Origin: VKMB-3413 sp041027365
GTDB lineage: Bacteria; Pseudomonadota; Alphaproteobacteria; Rhizobiales; Rhizobiaceae
NCBI RefSeq assembly: GCF_041027365.1
Contig: NZ_JBFTEH010000008.1
Location: forward strand, 207,514-271,513
Reading direction: 5' to 3'
DNA: 64,000 nucleotides
A program made the translations under genes and the position numbers. Within the stretch, counting starts at the first letter, position 1. Each line of letters opens with the position of its first letter. Below the pieces are notes generated by a model. That model did not search any database. It had not been told where the DNA came from and worked only from the letters and a program-made list of their open reading frames with translations. Shown here one piece after another: positions 8,697 to 17,545 of the stretch.

Positions 8697-10177
8697 TGAG
8701 CGACCTTACCGCCCTCACCATCGCCGAGGCCCGCGAAAAGCTCGCGACGAAAGAGACGAGCGCGGTCGAACTGACGGACGCCTATCTCGGGGCGATCGAC
8801 GCGGCCAACGAGACGCTGAACGCCTATGTCGCCGTCACGCACGACAGGGCGCGGGAGATGGCGAAGGCTTCCGACGCGCGCCGCGCGAAAGGCGAGGTCG
8901 GGGCGCTGGAAGGCATCCCGCTCGGCATCAAGGACCTGTTCGCGACCGAGGGCGTCCACACCCAGGCGGCGTCCCACATCCTCGACGGCTTCAAGCCGCG
9001 CTACGAATCGACCGTCACGGCCAATCTGTGGGCCGACGGCGCGGTCATGCTCGGCAAGCTCAACATGGACGAGTTCGCCATGGGCTCGTCGAACGAGACG
9101 TCCTATTACGGGCCGGTGAAGAACCCCTGGCGCCGCGACGGCTCCAACATGGACCTCGTGCCGGGCGGCTCGTCCGGCGGCTCGGCCGCCTCGGTCGCGG
9201 CGCACCTGTGTGCCGGCGCGACGGCGACCGATACCGGCGGCTCGATCCGCCAGCCGGCGGCCCTCACCGGAACCGTCGGCATCAAGCCGACCTACGGGCG
9301 CTGCTCGCGCTGGGGCATCGCCGCCTTCGCCTCCTCGCTCGACCAGGCCGGTCCGATCGCCCGCGACGTTCGCGACGCGGCGATCCTCCTGAAGTCGATG
9401 GCCTCGGTCGATCCGAAGGACACGACCTCGGTCGACCGCGACGTGCCGGACTACGAGGCGGCGGTCGGCCGCTCGGTGAAGGGCCTCCGCATCGGGATTC
9501 CGAAGGAGTACCGCATGGACGGGATGCCGAGCGAGATCGAGACGCTCTGGCAGAAGGGCATCGCCTGGCTGAAGGAGGCGGGCGCCGAGATCGTCGACGT
9601 CTCGCTGCCGCATACGAAATATGCCCTGCCGGCCTATTACATCGTCGCGCCCGCAGAGGCTTCGTCCAATCTCGCGCGCTACGACGGCGTGCGCTACGGC
9701 CTGCGCGTGCCCGGCAAGGACATTGCCGACATGTACGAGAAGACCCGCGCCGAGGGCTTTGGCCGCGAGGTCAAGCGCCGCATCATGATCGGCACCTATG
9801 TGCTGTCGGCCGGCTACTACGACGCCTATTACCTGCAGGCGCAGAAGGTCCGCACGCTGATCAAGCGCGACTTCGAGACGGTCTATGCCGACGGCATCGA
9901 CGCGCTGCTGACGCCGGCGACGCCGTCGGCCGCCTTCGGCATCGGCGACCAGGACATGGCCGCCGATCCGGTGAAGATGTATCTCAACGACATCTTCACG
10001 GTGACGGTGAACATGGCGGGGCTTCCGGGCATCGCCGTGCCCGCGGGTCTCGACGGCGGCGGGCTGCCGCTCGGCCTGCAGCTGATCGGCCGCCCGTTCG
10101 ACGAGGAGACGCTGTTCGCCCTCGGTTCGGTGCTGGAGAAGGCCGCGGGCCGGTTCACGCCGAAGAAGTGGTGGTAG
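8696..10177 (+). CDS. gatA: Asp-tRNA(Asn)/Glu-tRNA(Gln) amidotransferase subunit A
   Basis: Glutaminase subunit (493 residues) of GatCAB; it hydrolyses glutamine and channels ammonia to GatB. The amidase-signature Ser-Ser-Lys triad is present: Lys79 in GIPLGIKDLF, the GGSSGGSAA block at 157-165 and Ser183 in DTGGSIRQPA. The downstream TYGRCSRWG and AGLPGIAVP stretches are also family-typical. The start codon overlaps the preceding GNAT stop. Confidence 0.97.
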   Translation: MSDLTALTIAEAREKLATKETSAVELTDAYLGAIDAANETLNAYVAVTHDRAREMAKASDARRAKGEVGALEGIPLGIKDLFATEGVHTQAASHILDGFKPRYESTVTANLWADGAVMLGKLNMDEFAMGSSNETSYYGPVKNPWRRDGSNMDLVPGGSSGGSAASVAAHLCAGATATDTGGSIRQPAALTGTVGIKPTYGRCSRWGIAAFASSLDQAGPIARDVRDAAILLKSMASVDPKDTTSVDRDVPDYEAAVGRSVKGLRIGIPKEYRMDGMPSEIETLWQKGIAWLKEAGAEIVDVSLPHTKYALPAYYIVAPAEASSNLARYDGVRYGLRVPGKDIADMYEKTRAEGFGREVKRRIMIGTYVLSAGYYDAYYLQAQKVRTLIKRDFETVYADGIDALLTPATPSAAFGIGDQDMAADPVKMYLNDIFTVTVNMAGLPGIAVPAGLDGGGLPLGLQLIGRPFDEETLFALGSVLEKAAGRFTPKKWW

Positions 10178-10250
10178 ACTCGGCTTACGATCCGTATGCG
10201 GCTATGATCCCCGCCTGGCCGGCAGAGCCGGGCGAGGGTAGAGTCGTTGC

Positions 10251-10958
10251 ATGCGCTCATTGGTTCAGGTGTCGCTTTTTGCCGCCGGCCTCGTCGTTGC
10301 CGGCAGCGCCCATGCCGCGAGCTTCAACTGCGCCAAGGCCGCAACGCCCGACGAGAAGGCGGTCTGCGGCGATCTCCTGTTGTCCGATCTCGATAGCCGC
10401 CTCGGCAAGGACTACACCGCTCTGAAGAAGAAGAGCGATCTCGCCAGCGCGGTGAAGGACATTTCTCGGAGCTTCCTCGCCGACCGCGCCTCCTGCGGCT
10501 CGGACAAGGCCTGCATCCTGTCGACCTATCTCGCGGTTCTCGACCAGTACAAGGCGCTGGGTGCGCCCGTCGGCCGTCCCGCCGGCGTGACGGCGATGAC
10601 GATCGCCGGCGGCGACGCCCGCGCGACCGGAAAGCTGCCGCAGAAGATCGGGCAGTGTGTGGCGACGGAGATCGACGCGGTCCATCCCCGCCTCGGCGAC
10701 GGCGGGCCGATCAAGGACGAGGACTACGATTCCGGCACCGGCGTCGAGTACAAGAACGGCGGCTATGGCGTGTCCTACGACCGGATTCCTGCGCTGATCC
10801 ACTCGAAGCCGGGGGACCCGGTGGTCATGTGCCTCGTCTCGGTCCCCCACGACTGCCCGCCGGGCGACGATCGCGGCCGCTTCTACATCGGCACCAACAA
10901 GCGGACCGGCGACAGCTGGATCCTGCCGGACTCCCAGCACATGTGCGGGGGCGCCTGA
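10251..10958 (+). CDS. Secreted LprI/DUF1311-like protein
   Basis: A 235-residue protein with a clear signal peptide (hydrophobic 5-19, cleavage near AHA at 21-23). Residues 25-100 resemble the LprI (DUF1311) domain, found in lysozyme-inhibitor-like proteins: FNCAKAATPDEKAVCGD with four cysteines at 27, 39, 82 and 88, then a helix pair. The C-terminal 130 residues carry further cysteines and I do not recognise them. Probably periplasmic and disulfide-bonded; an inhibitory role is only suggested by the domain. Confidence 0.68.
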   Translation: MRSLVQVSLFAAGLVVAGSAHAASFNCAKAATPDEKAVCGDLLLSDLDSRLGKDYTALKKKSDLASAVKDISRSFLADRASCGSDKACILSTYLAVLDQYKALGAPVGRPAGVTAMTIAGGDARATGKLPQKIGQCVATEIDAVHPRLGDGGPIKDEDYDSGTGVEYKNGGYGVSYDRIPALIHSKPGDPVVMCLVSVPHDCPPGDDRGRFYIGTNKRTGDSWILPDSQHMCGGA

Positions 10959-10990
10959 GGCCGGAGCATGGCGGGCAAGGGAGGCGAGCC

Positions 10991-11245
10991 ATGGAAGGCG
11001 ATCTGAGCCGGGCGCTGGACCGGCTCGCCGCCGGCGACTGGGACGGCGCACATGCGATCGTCCAGGACGATCCTTCGGAGGAAGCCGCCTGGATCCACGC
11101 GCATCTGCACCGCATCGAAGGCGATCTCGGCAACGCCGCCTACTGGTACCGGCGCGCCGGCCGTAGCATGCCGTCGGACGATCTCGACGACGAACGCGCC
11201 GCGATCATGCGGGAACTGTCGCGGTCGCCCATGACGCGCGGCTGA
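10991..11245 (+). CDS. Small conserved-looking hypothetical protein
   Basis: An 84-residue acidic, helical protein (start chosen by GGGAGGCGAG just upstream). The central WIHAHLHRIEGDLGNAAYWYRRAGR resembles a single tetratricopeptide-like helical hairpin. No catalytic motif or membrane segment is seen. It lies 32 bases after the LprI-like gene and may share its transcript; it ends ten bases from the convergent DUF1127 gene. Function unknown. Confidence 0.65.
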   Translation: MEGDLSRALDRLAAGDWDGAHAIVQDDPSEEAAWIHAHLHRIEGDLGNAAYWYRRAGRSMPSDDLDDERAAIMRELSRSPMTRG

Positions 11246-11255
11246 GGCGTCCGGG

Positions 11256-11504
11256 TCAGGTCCAGTCGCCGCGCCAGCCGAGCCGCTCCGCCTCCCGCAG
11301 CGCCTGATCCCGCGTGATGCCGACGTCGCGCAGCTGCGTGTCGCTGAGCTCCAGGAGCTCCAGCCGGGCCCGGTAGCGCCGGTCGAGCCAGAGGAGCCGC
11401 GCAACGGCGCGCGCCAGCGTCTGGCCGAGGAACCGCGCCAGCACATCCACGACATCATCCGGACGCTCGGATGCTGCGCCGGGTCTCGGGGATCCGAATG
11501 TCAT
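11256..11504 (-). CDS. DUF1127 domain protein
   Basis: An 82-residue protein ending in a DUF1127 (YjiS-like) motif: W-L-D-R-R-Y-R-A-R-L-E-L-L-E-L-S-D followed by LRDVGITRDQALREAE and a closing WRGD. Arg-rich DUF1127 proteins in alphaproteobacteria bind RNA or act in phosphate and stress physiology. The ATG at 11504 is supported by an AGAGAGG just upstream; the frame is open a further 25 codons. Divergently transcribed from a MocR-type regulator, whose usual target is the adjacent divergent gene. Confidence 0.8.
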   Translation of the reverse strand: MTFGSPRPGAASERPDDVVDVLARFLGQTLARAVARLLWLDRRYRARLELLELSDTQLRDVGITRDQALREAERLGWRGDWT

Positions 11505-11547
11505 AGGAACAATCCTCTCTTTACCAGAACAATTTGTCTGCGTGCTC

Positions 11548-11575
11548 TTGTATCGCCGGATCGGGTGGGTACAAT
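11548..11575 (+). promoter_or_regulatory. Candidate promoter of the MocR-type regulator
   Basis: TTGTAT at 11548-11553 and TACAAT at 11570-11575 with a 16-base spacer. Transcription would begin near 11582, which leaves almost no leader for the ATG at 11588 and favours the GTG at 11612. The -10 box is good and the -35 box weak. Confidence 0.4.
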
Positions 11576-11611
11576 CCAAAAGACGTCATGGAGACAAAGA
11601 GAGGTGTCAGG

Positions 11612-13024
11612 GTGACAATCAGGTTCGACGTTCCGGAGAACGGCGACGCGCCCTTCTACCTCCGCCTCGCCGACGCGATCGAACGCGCGATCGTCGAAGG
11701 CGTGCTGAAACCGGGGGACAAGCTGCCGCCGCAGCGCGACATTGCCTACGATCTCGGCGTCACGCTCGGCACGATAAGCCGCGCCTACCAGGTCGCGCGC
11801 GAGCGGGGCCTCACCGCCGGCGAGGTCGGTCGCGGCACCTATGTCCGCGATGGTGCTGCGGCTCTGCGCGACATGCCGATACGCGGGCGCGCACCGGAGA
11901 AGCTACCGGGGAGGCAGGCAGAGGAGCCCTTCCTGCGGCTCGATTCGACGTCGGCGCCGGATGTCGGCCAGGCCGGCGCGATCGCGGCCGTCATCGCCGG
12001 CGTCGTCGCGGACGAGCCGCAGCGGGTCATCGACTATGTCCGCGACGTGCCGGAGCATGTCCGAGAGGCGGGCGCGACGTGGCTCTCGGCCGGTGGCTGG
12101 CGCCCGCGGTCGGAGGACGTGGTTCCGACCACCGGCGTCGATGCCGGCATCCAGGCGATCCTCGGGGCGGTCACGCATCCCGGCGACCGGATCGTGCTGG
12201 AGGAATTGTCCTACTCGGCGGTGGCGCGCGCGGCGTCGATGATCGGCCGGCTGCCGCTGACGGTACCGATGGACGGCGAGGGGATGCTGCCCGACGAGCT
12301 GGATCGCTGCGCCGCGCGCCAGCACCCGCGGCTGCTCTTCCTGATGCCGTCGGCGAACAATCCGACGGCATGCCAGATGTCGCTTCAGCGGCGCGAGGCG
12401 ATCGTCGCTGTCGCGCGGCGGCACAATCTGACGATCGTCGAGGACCACGTCTACGGTGCGCTGACCGGAGACCCGACGCCACCCTTCGCGGCGCTGGCGC
12501 CGGAGCGCACCTTCTGCGTCGGCGGGTTGTCGAAGAGCGTCGCTGCGGGGCTTCGAGCAGGCTGGGTCGCCTGTCCGCGCGGCCAGGTGGTGCGCACCAA
12601 TGTCGCGCACTCCATGCTGTCCGGGAGCCGCTCCTTCCTCGGCATGGAGACCGCCGCCCGGCTTGTCCTCTCCGGCGAGGCCGATACGATCCGCCAGGAC
12701 GTCAAGGCGGAGATTTCAGTGCGGAGCGCGCTGTTCGACGCGATCTTCGGGGTGACGACGAGCGGACCGGCCGCGGCGATGCCGTTCCGCTGGGTGAACC
12801 TGCCGGAGCCGTGGACCTCGCCGTCCTTCCAGCTCGCCGCCCGCAACCACAGGATCCGCATCGACGGGGAGGACGAGTACCGCTCGGTGCGCAGCGAACG
12901 GATGACCCACAGCGTGCGGATCGGGCTCTCGGTCGTCCCCGACCGGGACATCCTCGCGGGGGCGCTGCAGATCCTCAAGGGGCTGCTCGACAGCGGCAGC
13001 GTTTCCTATGAGAGCGTGGCCTGA
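11612..13024 (+). CDS. MocR-type GntR regulator with aminotransferase domain
   Basis: Fusion of an N-terminal GntR winged helix (about residues 10-75: KPGDKLPPQRDIAYDLGV then GTISRAYQVARERGL) and a C-terminal fold-type I PLP aminotransferase-like domain of about 360 residues. The PLP lysine should be Lys308 in GGLSKSVAAGLRAGW; NNPTACQ and VEDHVYG match the cofactor site. Such proteins sense an amino compound or PLP and control a neighbouring gene. I chose the GTG at 11612, with GAGAGG seven bases before it; an ATG at 11588 is the alternative (478 residues). Faces the DUF1127 gene. Confidence 0.9.
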   Translation: MTIRFDVPENGDAPFYLRLADAIERAIVEGVLKPGDKLPPQRDIAYDLGVTLGTISRAYQVARERGLTAGEVGRGTYVRDGAAALRDMPIRGRAPEKLPGRQAEEPFLRLDSTSAPDVGQAGAIAAVIAGVVADEPQRVIDYVRDVPEHVREAGATWLSAGGWRPRSEDVVPTTGVDAGIQAILGAVTHPGDRIVLEELSYSAVARAASMIGRLPLTVPMDGEGMLPDELDRCAARQHPRLLFLMPSANNPTACQMSLQRREAIVAVARRHNLTIVEDHVYGALTGDPTPPFAALAPERTFCVGGLSKSVAAGLRAGWVACPRGQVVRTNVAHSMLSGSRSFLGMETAARLVLSGEADTIRQDVKAEISVRSALFDAIFGVTTSGPAAAMPFRWVNLPEPWTSPSFQLAARNHRIRIDGEDEYRSVRSERMTHSVRIGLSVVPDRDILAGALQILKGLLDSGSVSYESVA

Positions 13025-13050
13025 GGTGCAGGCTGCTCGCAGGCAACGGC

Positions 13051-13644
13051 TCAGCGGTCTCCCGACACCATCAGGATGTTCCTGTAGATTTCCTCGAGCG
13101 GCAAGGTCAGCTGCAGCGCATCGACCCGAACTTCGCCGCTGGATACGATGGCCGGGGCGTCGTTCCATCCTTCGCCTCTCCGAGACCATTCCCAGACACA
13201 CGGCTTGTCCTGATCGACGATCAGATAAGTCTGAAGCTTCGGCAGTCTCTGATATTCCAGCCGCTTCGGGCCGAAATCGTTCGGGGCTGTCGAGTCCGAG
13301 AGAACCTCGACGATGAGAATGGCGCGGTCCGTACTGCGCGCAGCCAGATCGTCGGAAGCCTCGTCGACCAGGATGTCGGCGTAGCGGAGCGAGCGCGGGC
13401 CGGTGCGAATGGCGAAATCGCCCTGCGTGACGAGGAACCGGTCAGGATCGAGGGCCCGTTGCAGCATGCGGTCGATGTTGCTGACGATGCGGGCATGTGA
13501 TCGTCTGACGTTCGGCAGCATCAGCGGCGTCCCCTCCACCAGTTCGAAACGCCGATCCTGCTGCTCCAGCCAGTCGAAGAAATCCTCGACGCTGAGGTCG
13601 CTCGGCAGGTCGAGGGGCTGACGGGTATCGGCGAGGGCGCTCAT
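13051..13644 (-). CDS. Uma2 family (DUF820) PD-(D/E)XK nuclease-like protein
   Basis: A 197-residue protein of the Uma2/DUF820 family, which has a restriction-endonuclease-like fold and is abundant in cyanobacteria and scattered elsewhere, often in accessory regions. Visible motifs: RFELVEGTPLML at about 43-54, RYADILVDEA (the D of PD) and ILIVEVLSDST (E-x-x). Catalytic residues appear intact; the biological role is unknown. AAGGAGC precedes the ATG at 13644. Convergent with the MocR gene (26 bases apart). Confidence 0.85.
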   Translation of the reverse strand: MSALADTRQPLDLPSDLSVEDFFDWLEQQDRRFELVEGTPLMLPNVRRSHARIVSNIDRMLQRALDPDRFLVTQGDFAIRTGPRSLRYADILVDEASDDLAARSTDRAILIVEVLSDSTAPNDFGPKRLEYQRLPKLQTYLIVDQDKPCVWEWSRRGEGWNDAPAIVSSGEVRVDALQLTLPLEEIYRNILMVSGDR

Positions 13645-13823
13645 GTGCCGCTCCTTGGAACAACTGACGCACTCTACCACATGGTCGCAGTTCCGGGAGC
13701 ATCCAGCCGCGGCCTCGGCCGGCTGCGGACGGCGCCGCCAGCGCCCGCCCGCGCTTGAACCCCCGCCGGCTTTGCTCTAGCCAAAATCCACACGCGCAAC
13801 CCGAGAAGCATCCGGATCCGCCC

Positions 13824-15323
13824 ATGACCATCGTCGACACCCGCACGCCCGACCCGAAGACCTTCATCTCCGGCGCGACCGGCGACTGGGAGATCATCAT
13901 CGGCATGGAGGTGCATGCGCAGGTGAAGTCGAAGGCGAAGCTGTTTTCCGGCGCCGCCACCGACTTCGGCGCCGCGCCGAACGAGCATGTGAGCCTCGTC
14001 GATGCGGCCATGCCCGGCATGCTGCCGGTGATCAACGAGGAGTGCGTGAAGCAGGCGATCCGCACGGGGCTCGGCCTGAAGGCGCAGATCAACCACCGCT
14101 CGGTCTTCGATCGCAAGAACTACTTCTATCCCGACCTGCCGCAGGGCTATCAGATCTCGCAGTACAAGGATCCGATTGTCGGCGAGGGGACCGTGATCGT
14201 CTCCGTCGGACCGGACTCGAAGGGCGAGTTCCAGGATATCGAAGTGGGCATCGAGCGCCTGCATCTCGAGCAGGACGCCGGTAAGTCGATGCACGACCAG
14301 CATCCGACCATGTCCTATGTCGACCTCAACCGGTCCGGCGTCGCGCTGATGGAGATCGTCTCGAAGCCGGACATGCGCTCGGCGGACGAGGCCAAGGCCT
14401 ATCTCACCAAGCTCCGGACCATCCTGCGCTATCTCGGCACCTGCGACGGCAACATGGACGAGGGCTCGATGCGGGCCGACGTCAACGTCTCGGTGCGGCG
14501 GCCGGGCGGCCCGTTCGGCACGCGCTGCGAGATCAAGAACGTCAACTCGATCCGCTTCGTCGGCCAGGCGATCGAATCGGAGGCGCGGCGCCAGATCGCG
14601 GTGATCGAGGACGGCGGCATCATCGATCAGGAGACGCGGCTGTTCGACCCGGTGAAGGGCGAGACCCGCGCGATGCGCACCAAGGAAGACGCGCACGACT
14701 ACCGCTACTTCCCCGACCCGGATCTCCTGCCGCTCGAGTTCGACCAGGCCTATGTCGACGCGCTGCTGAAGGAACTGCCCGAGCTACCGGACGACAAGAA
14801 GGCGCGACTGATCAAGGACGCCGGCCTGTCGGCCTATGACGCGTCGATCCTCGTCTCCGACAAGGCGATCGCCGACTTCTTCGAGAATGTGGCGAAAGGG
14901 CGTGATGCGAAGCAGGCAGCGAACTGGGTGATCAACGACCTCCTCGGCGCGCTGAACAAATCCGGCAAGGGCATCGAGGTGACGCCGGTCTCGGCCGACC
15001 AGCTGGGCGCGATCCTCGACCTCATCCGCGAGGGCACGATCTCCGGCAAGATCGCCAAGGACCTGTTCGAGATCGTCTGGTCGGAAGGCGGCGACCCGAA
15101 GGTCGTCGTCGAAGAACGCGGCATGAAGCAGGTCACCGACACCGGCGCGATCGAGAAGGCGGTGGACGAGGTGATCGCCGCCAATCCGGAGAAGGTCGAG
15201 CAGGCCAAGGCGAAGCCCTCGCTCGCCGGCTGGTTCGTCGGCCAAGTGATGAAGGCGACCGGCGGCAAGGCCAATCCGCAGGCGGTCAACGCGCTGGTCA
15301 AAGAGAAGCTCGGGGTGGAATGA
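13824..15323 (+). CDS. gatB: Asp-tRNA(Asn)/Glu-tRNA(Gln) amidotransferase subunit B
   Basis: Kinase/transamidase subunit of GatCAB (499 residues). It phosphorylates the misacylated amino acid and accepts ammonia from GatA. Motifs: IIGMEVHAQ at the N-terminus, YPDLPQGYQISQY, DLNRSGVALMEIV and MRADVNVSVR, then a C-terminal YqeY-like domain ending MKATGGKANPQAVNALVKEK. The start at 13824 follows the family N-terminus; the frame is open further upstream. Its stop overlaps the following GNAT start. Confidence 0.97.
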   Translation: MTIVDTRTPDPKTFISGATGDWEIIIGMEVHAQVKSKAKLFSGAATDFGAAPNEHVSLVDAAMPGMLPVINEECVKQAIRTGLGLKAQINHRSVFDRKNYFYPDLPQGYQISQYKDPIVGEGTVIVSVGPDSKGEFQDIEVGIERLHLEQDAGKSMHDQHPTMSYVDLNRSGVALMEIVSKPDMRSADEAKAYLTKLRTILRYLGTCDGNMDEGSMRADVNVSVRRPGGPFGTRCEIKNVNSIRFVGQAIESEARRQIAVIEDGGIIDQETRLFDPVKGETRAMRTKEDAHDYRYFPDPDLLPLEFDQAYVDALLKELPELPDDKKARLIKDAGLSAYDASILVSDKAIADFFENVAKGRDAKQAANWVINDLLGALNKSGKGIEVTPVSADQLGAILDLIREGTISGKIAKDLFEIVWSEGGDPKVVVEERGMKQVTDTGAIEKAVDEVIAANPEKVEQAKAKPSLAGWFVGQVMKATGGKANPQAVNALVKEKLGVE

Positions 15324-15829
15324 CCTTCTTCGTCCGCACGGCCGGCACCAGGGACCTGAAGGCGATCAGCGACCTGCTCGCCGAGACCTGGCACGCGACC
15401 TACGACCCGATCTTCGGCTCGGAGCGCGTGTCCGAAATCACCGGGTCCTGGCACTCGGTCGAGGCCCTGCGCCCGCGCGTGTCGCGGCTGAACACGGAGT
15501 TCCTCGTCGCCGACGATGGCGAGCGGCTGGGCGGCGTCGCCTTCGCCGCCTTCGAGGCGGAGCGGAAGCTCGTCGTCCTGCATCAGCTGTACGTGCATCC
15601 GGAGCAACAGCGACAGGGAATCGGGGCGGAGCTTCTCGGCGAGATCGAGAGCGCCTTCCCCGGCGCCGAACGCATTCGCCTCGAAGTCGAGGAGGCCAAC
15701 GAGGCCGCGATCGCCTTCTACCGCGGTGCCGGATTCGGGCCCGTCGGCACGGCGGTCGCCGCAGGCGGCGATCAGCGTTTCGCCATTCCGGCCACCGTCT
15801 ACGAAAAGCGGCTGAACTGGGCGAACTGA
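15320..15829 (+). CDS. GNAT family N-acetyltransferase
   Basis: A 169-residue acyltransferase with the acetyl-CoA loop QQRQGIGAELL and the motif B stretch ANEAAIAFYRGAGF. The start ATG overlaps the gatB stop (ATGA), so it is probably translated with gatB. Substrate unknown. Distinct in sequence from the GNAT between gatC and gatA. Confidence 0.9.
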   Translation: MTFFVRTAGTRDLKAISDLLAETWHATYDPIFGSERVSEITGSWHSVEALRPRVSRLNTEFLVADDGERLGGVAFAAFEAERKLVVLHQLYVHPEQQRQGIGAELLGEIESAFPGAERIRLEVEEANEAAIAFYRGAGFGPVGTAVAAGGDQRFAIPATVYEKRLNWAN

Positions 15830-15934
15830 CGCGGGCGGTCACGGCAGAGGGCACAGGAGCCGCCGGCCCGGCGGGTGGACATTTTACCGGCGGCGCAGCA
15901 TAACGAGCCGCAATTCGTACGGATCGAGACTTCC

Positions 15935-16318
15935 ATGAAACAGTGGCTTCTGCAGATCTTCACCTGGTGGAACGGCCAGACCATCGGCACCCGCTTCTAC
16001 ACCTGGCGCTTCGGCAAGAAGGTCGGTGAGGACGAGTTCGGCAACGTCTACTACACCAATGCCGACGGCACGCGCCGGTGGATGATCTTCAACGGCGTCG
16101 TCGAGGCGACCGCCATCCCGACGGGCTGGCACGGCTGGATGCATCACCGCGTCGACACGCCGCCCTCGCAGGAGAACTACAAGCGGCACGACTGGGAGAA
16201 GCCGTTCCAGCCGAACCTGACGGGAACGGCCAAGGCCTATCGCCCCTCGGGCTCGCTGCTGCGGCCCGAGCATGAGCGCCCGCGCGTCACCGGCGAATAC
16301 GACGCCTGGACGCCCTGA
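15935..16318 (+). CDS. NADH:ubiquinone oxidoreductase subunit NDUFA12 homologue
   Basis: A 127-residue homologue of the complex I accessory subunit NDUFA12 (B17.2), which in alphaproteobacteria and mitochondria is bound on the peripheral arm. The core is unmistakable: TWWNGQTIGTRFYTWR, VGEDEFGNVYY, RRWMIFNG and GWHGWMHHRVDTPP. I chose the ATG at 15935 to match the family N-terminus; a start 60 bases upstream is possible. Encoded away from the nuo operon, as is usual for this subunit. Confidence 0.93.
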   Translation: MKQWLLQIFTWWNGQTIGTRFYTWRFGKKVGEDEFGNVYYTNADGTRRWMIFNGVVEATAIPTGWHGWMHHRVDTPPSQENYKRHDWEKPFQPNLTGTAKAYRPSGSLLRPEHERPRVTGEYDAWTP

Positions 16319-16457
16319 CGCTTCGCAATGCCGGGCCCGCGGCGCTGTCGTCCCGAGAGCCGCTGCCTGGCGTTGTGACCGACCGGCGCCTTAATCGCGG
16401 GCTAGGCGAAGAGACACGACACGCCTTCGTGATTCGGAAGAAGCGATCCCGGGATTG

Positions 16458-16937
16458 ATGCGCATGAAATGGATTCCAGCCTCGGTGCTCGTCTTCGGAT
16501 TGATCGCGTCGGGGATCGCCGCTGCGCCGGCGTCGGCCCAGTCCCTGGACACGCCGAACATGCCGAGCGACGGACAGCCCCCGGCACCGCCGCCCGCGCC
16601 GGCCGCCCGCGTGAAGAACCCGGTCGCTACCTTCAGCGGGCTCGACAAGATCACCGGCCGCATCACCGTCTTCGACGTCTATATCGACGAGACCGTGCAG
16701 TTCGGGACGCTCCGGGTGACGCCGCGGGTCTGTATGACCAGCCCCAAGGGATCGCCCGAGCGCACCGATGCCTTCGTGCAGGTCGACGAGATCACCCTCG
16801 ACCGCAAGATCCAGCGGATCTTCTCCGGCTGGATGTTCGCCGATTCTCCCGGCCTCAACGCCGTCGAGCACCCGGTCTACGATGTCTGGCTGAAGAGCTG
16901 TAAGACCGAATCGGACGTTCCCGCGCCCAAGGGATAG
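16458..16937 (+). CDS. DUF2155 secreted protein
   Basis: A 159-residue exported protein. A signal peptide covers about residues 1-28 (cleavage near ASA), followed by a short Pro/Ala-rich linker. The DUF2155 domain then follows: FSGLDKITGRITVFDVYID, FGTLRVTPRVC, AFVQVDEI and FSGWMFADSPGLNAVEHPVY. DUF2155 is widespread in alphaproteobacteria with no assigned function. The last 61 bases overlap the 3' end of aat on the other strand. A second ATG two codons later is equally possible as a start. Confidence 0.88.
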   Translation: MRMKWIPASVLVFGLIASGIAAAPASAQSLDTPNMPSDGQPPAPPPAPAARVKNPVATFSGLDKITGRITVFDVYIDETVQFGTLRVTPRVCMTSPKGSPERTDAFVQVDEITLDRKIQRIFSGWMFADSPGLNAVEHPVYDVWLKSCKTESDVPAPKG

Positions 16938-17542
16938 AAGGTGGCATCGGCTTCCACCGCATCGGCGAGCAGCGCCTGATAGTCGTCCCGGAAGATCTCG
17001 ACGGCGCCGAACCGGGCGAGGTGGGTGGTCAGGAACTGCGTGTCGAGGAGCCTGTAGCCGCCGCGGACCAGCCGCTCGCACAGATAGGCGAGTGACACCT
17101 TCGAGGCGTCGGTGCGCCGCGAGAACATGCTCTCGCCGAAGAAGGCGGCGCCCAGCGACACGCCGTACAGGCCTCCGACCAGTTGCCCGTCCTCCCACGC
17201 TTCGACCGAATGCGCATGCCCGGCGTGAAAGAGCTGGAGATAGAGCGTCCGAATCTCGCCGTTGATCCAGGTCTGCGACCGGCCCGGCGCGGGCTCCGCG
17301 CAACCGTCGACGACCGCGGCGAAGGCCGTGTCGACGTGGATATCGAACGGCGCGCGGCGGATCGTCTTCTTCAGGCTTTTCGGCAGGTGGAATTGGTCCA
17401 GCGGCAGGATGCCGCGCTCGGTCGGATCGACCCAGAAGATGCGCGGATCGTCGGCCGATTCGGCCATCGGAAAGATCCCGCAGGCATAGGCCTTCAGGAG
17501 GATCGCCGGCGTGATCTCGAAGCGCTGGCGACCCTTGGCCAT
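16877..17542 (-). CDS. aat: Leucyl/phenylalanyl-tRNA-protein transferase
   Basis: Adds Leu or Phe from charged tRNA to N-terminal Arg or Lys of proteins, marking them for ClpS/ClpAP (N-end rule). The 221 residues contain the family signatures YACGIFPMAES, WVDPTERGILPLD, HVDTAFAAVVDGCA and GGLYGVSLGAAFFGESMFSR. It begins three bases after the accC stop, so it is the distal gene of accB-accC-aat. Its 3' end overlaps the convergent DUF2155 gene by 61 bases. Confidence 0.95.
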   Translation of the reverse strand: MAKGRQRFEITPAILLKAYACGIFPMAESADDPRIFWVDPTERGILPLDQFHLPKSLKKTIRRAPFDIHVDTAFAAVVDGCAEPAPGRSQTWINGEIRTLYLQLFHAGHAHSVEAWEDGQLVGGLYGVSLGAAFFGESMFSRRTDASKVSLAYLCERLVRGGYRLLDTQFLTTHLARFGAVEIFRDDYQALLADAVEADATFYPLGAGTSDSVLQLFSQTS

Positions 17543-17545
17543 GGC

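Noticed and set aside
13008..13316. Plus-strand frame after the MocR gene
   Set aside because: Antisense to the Uma2 gene, no recognisable domain.
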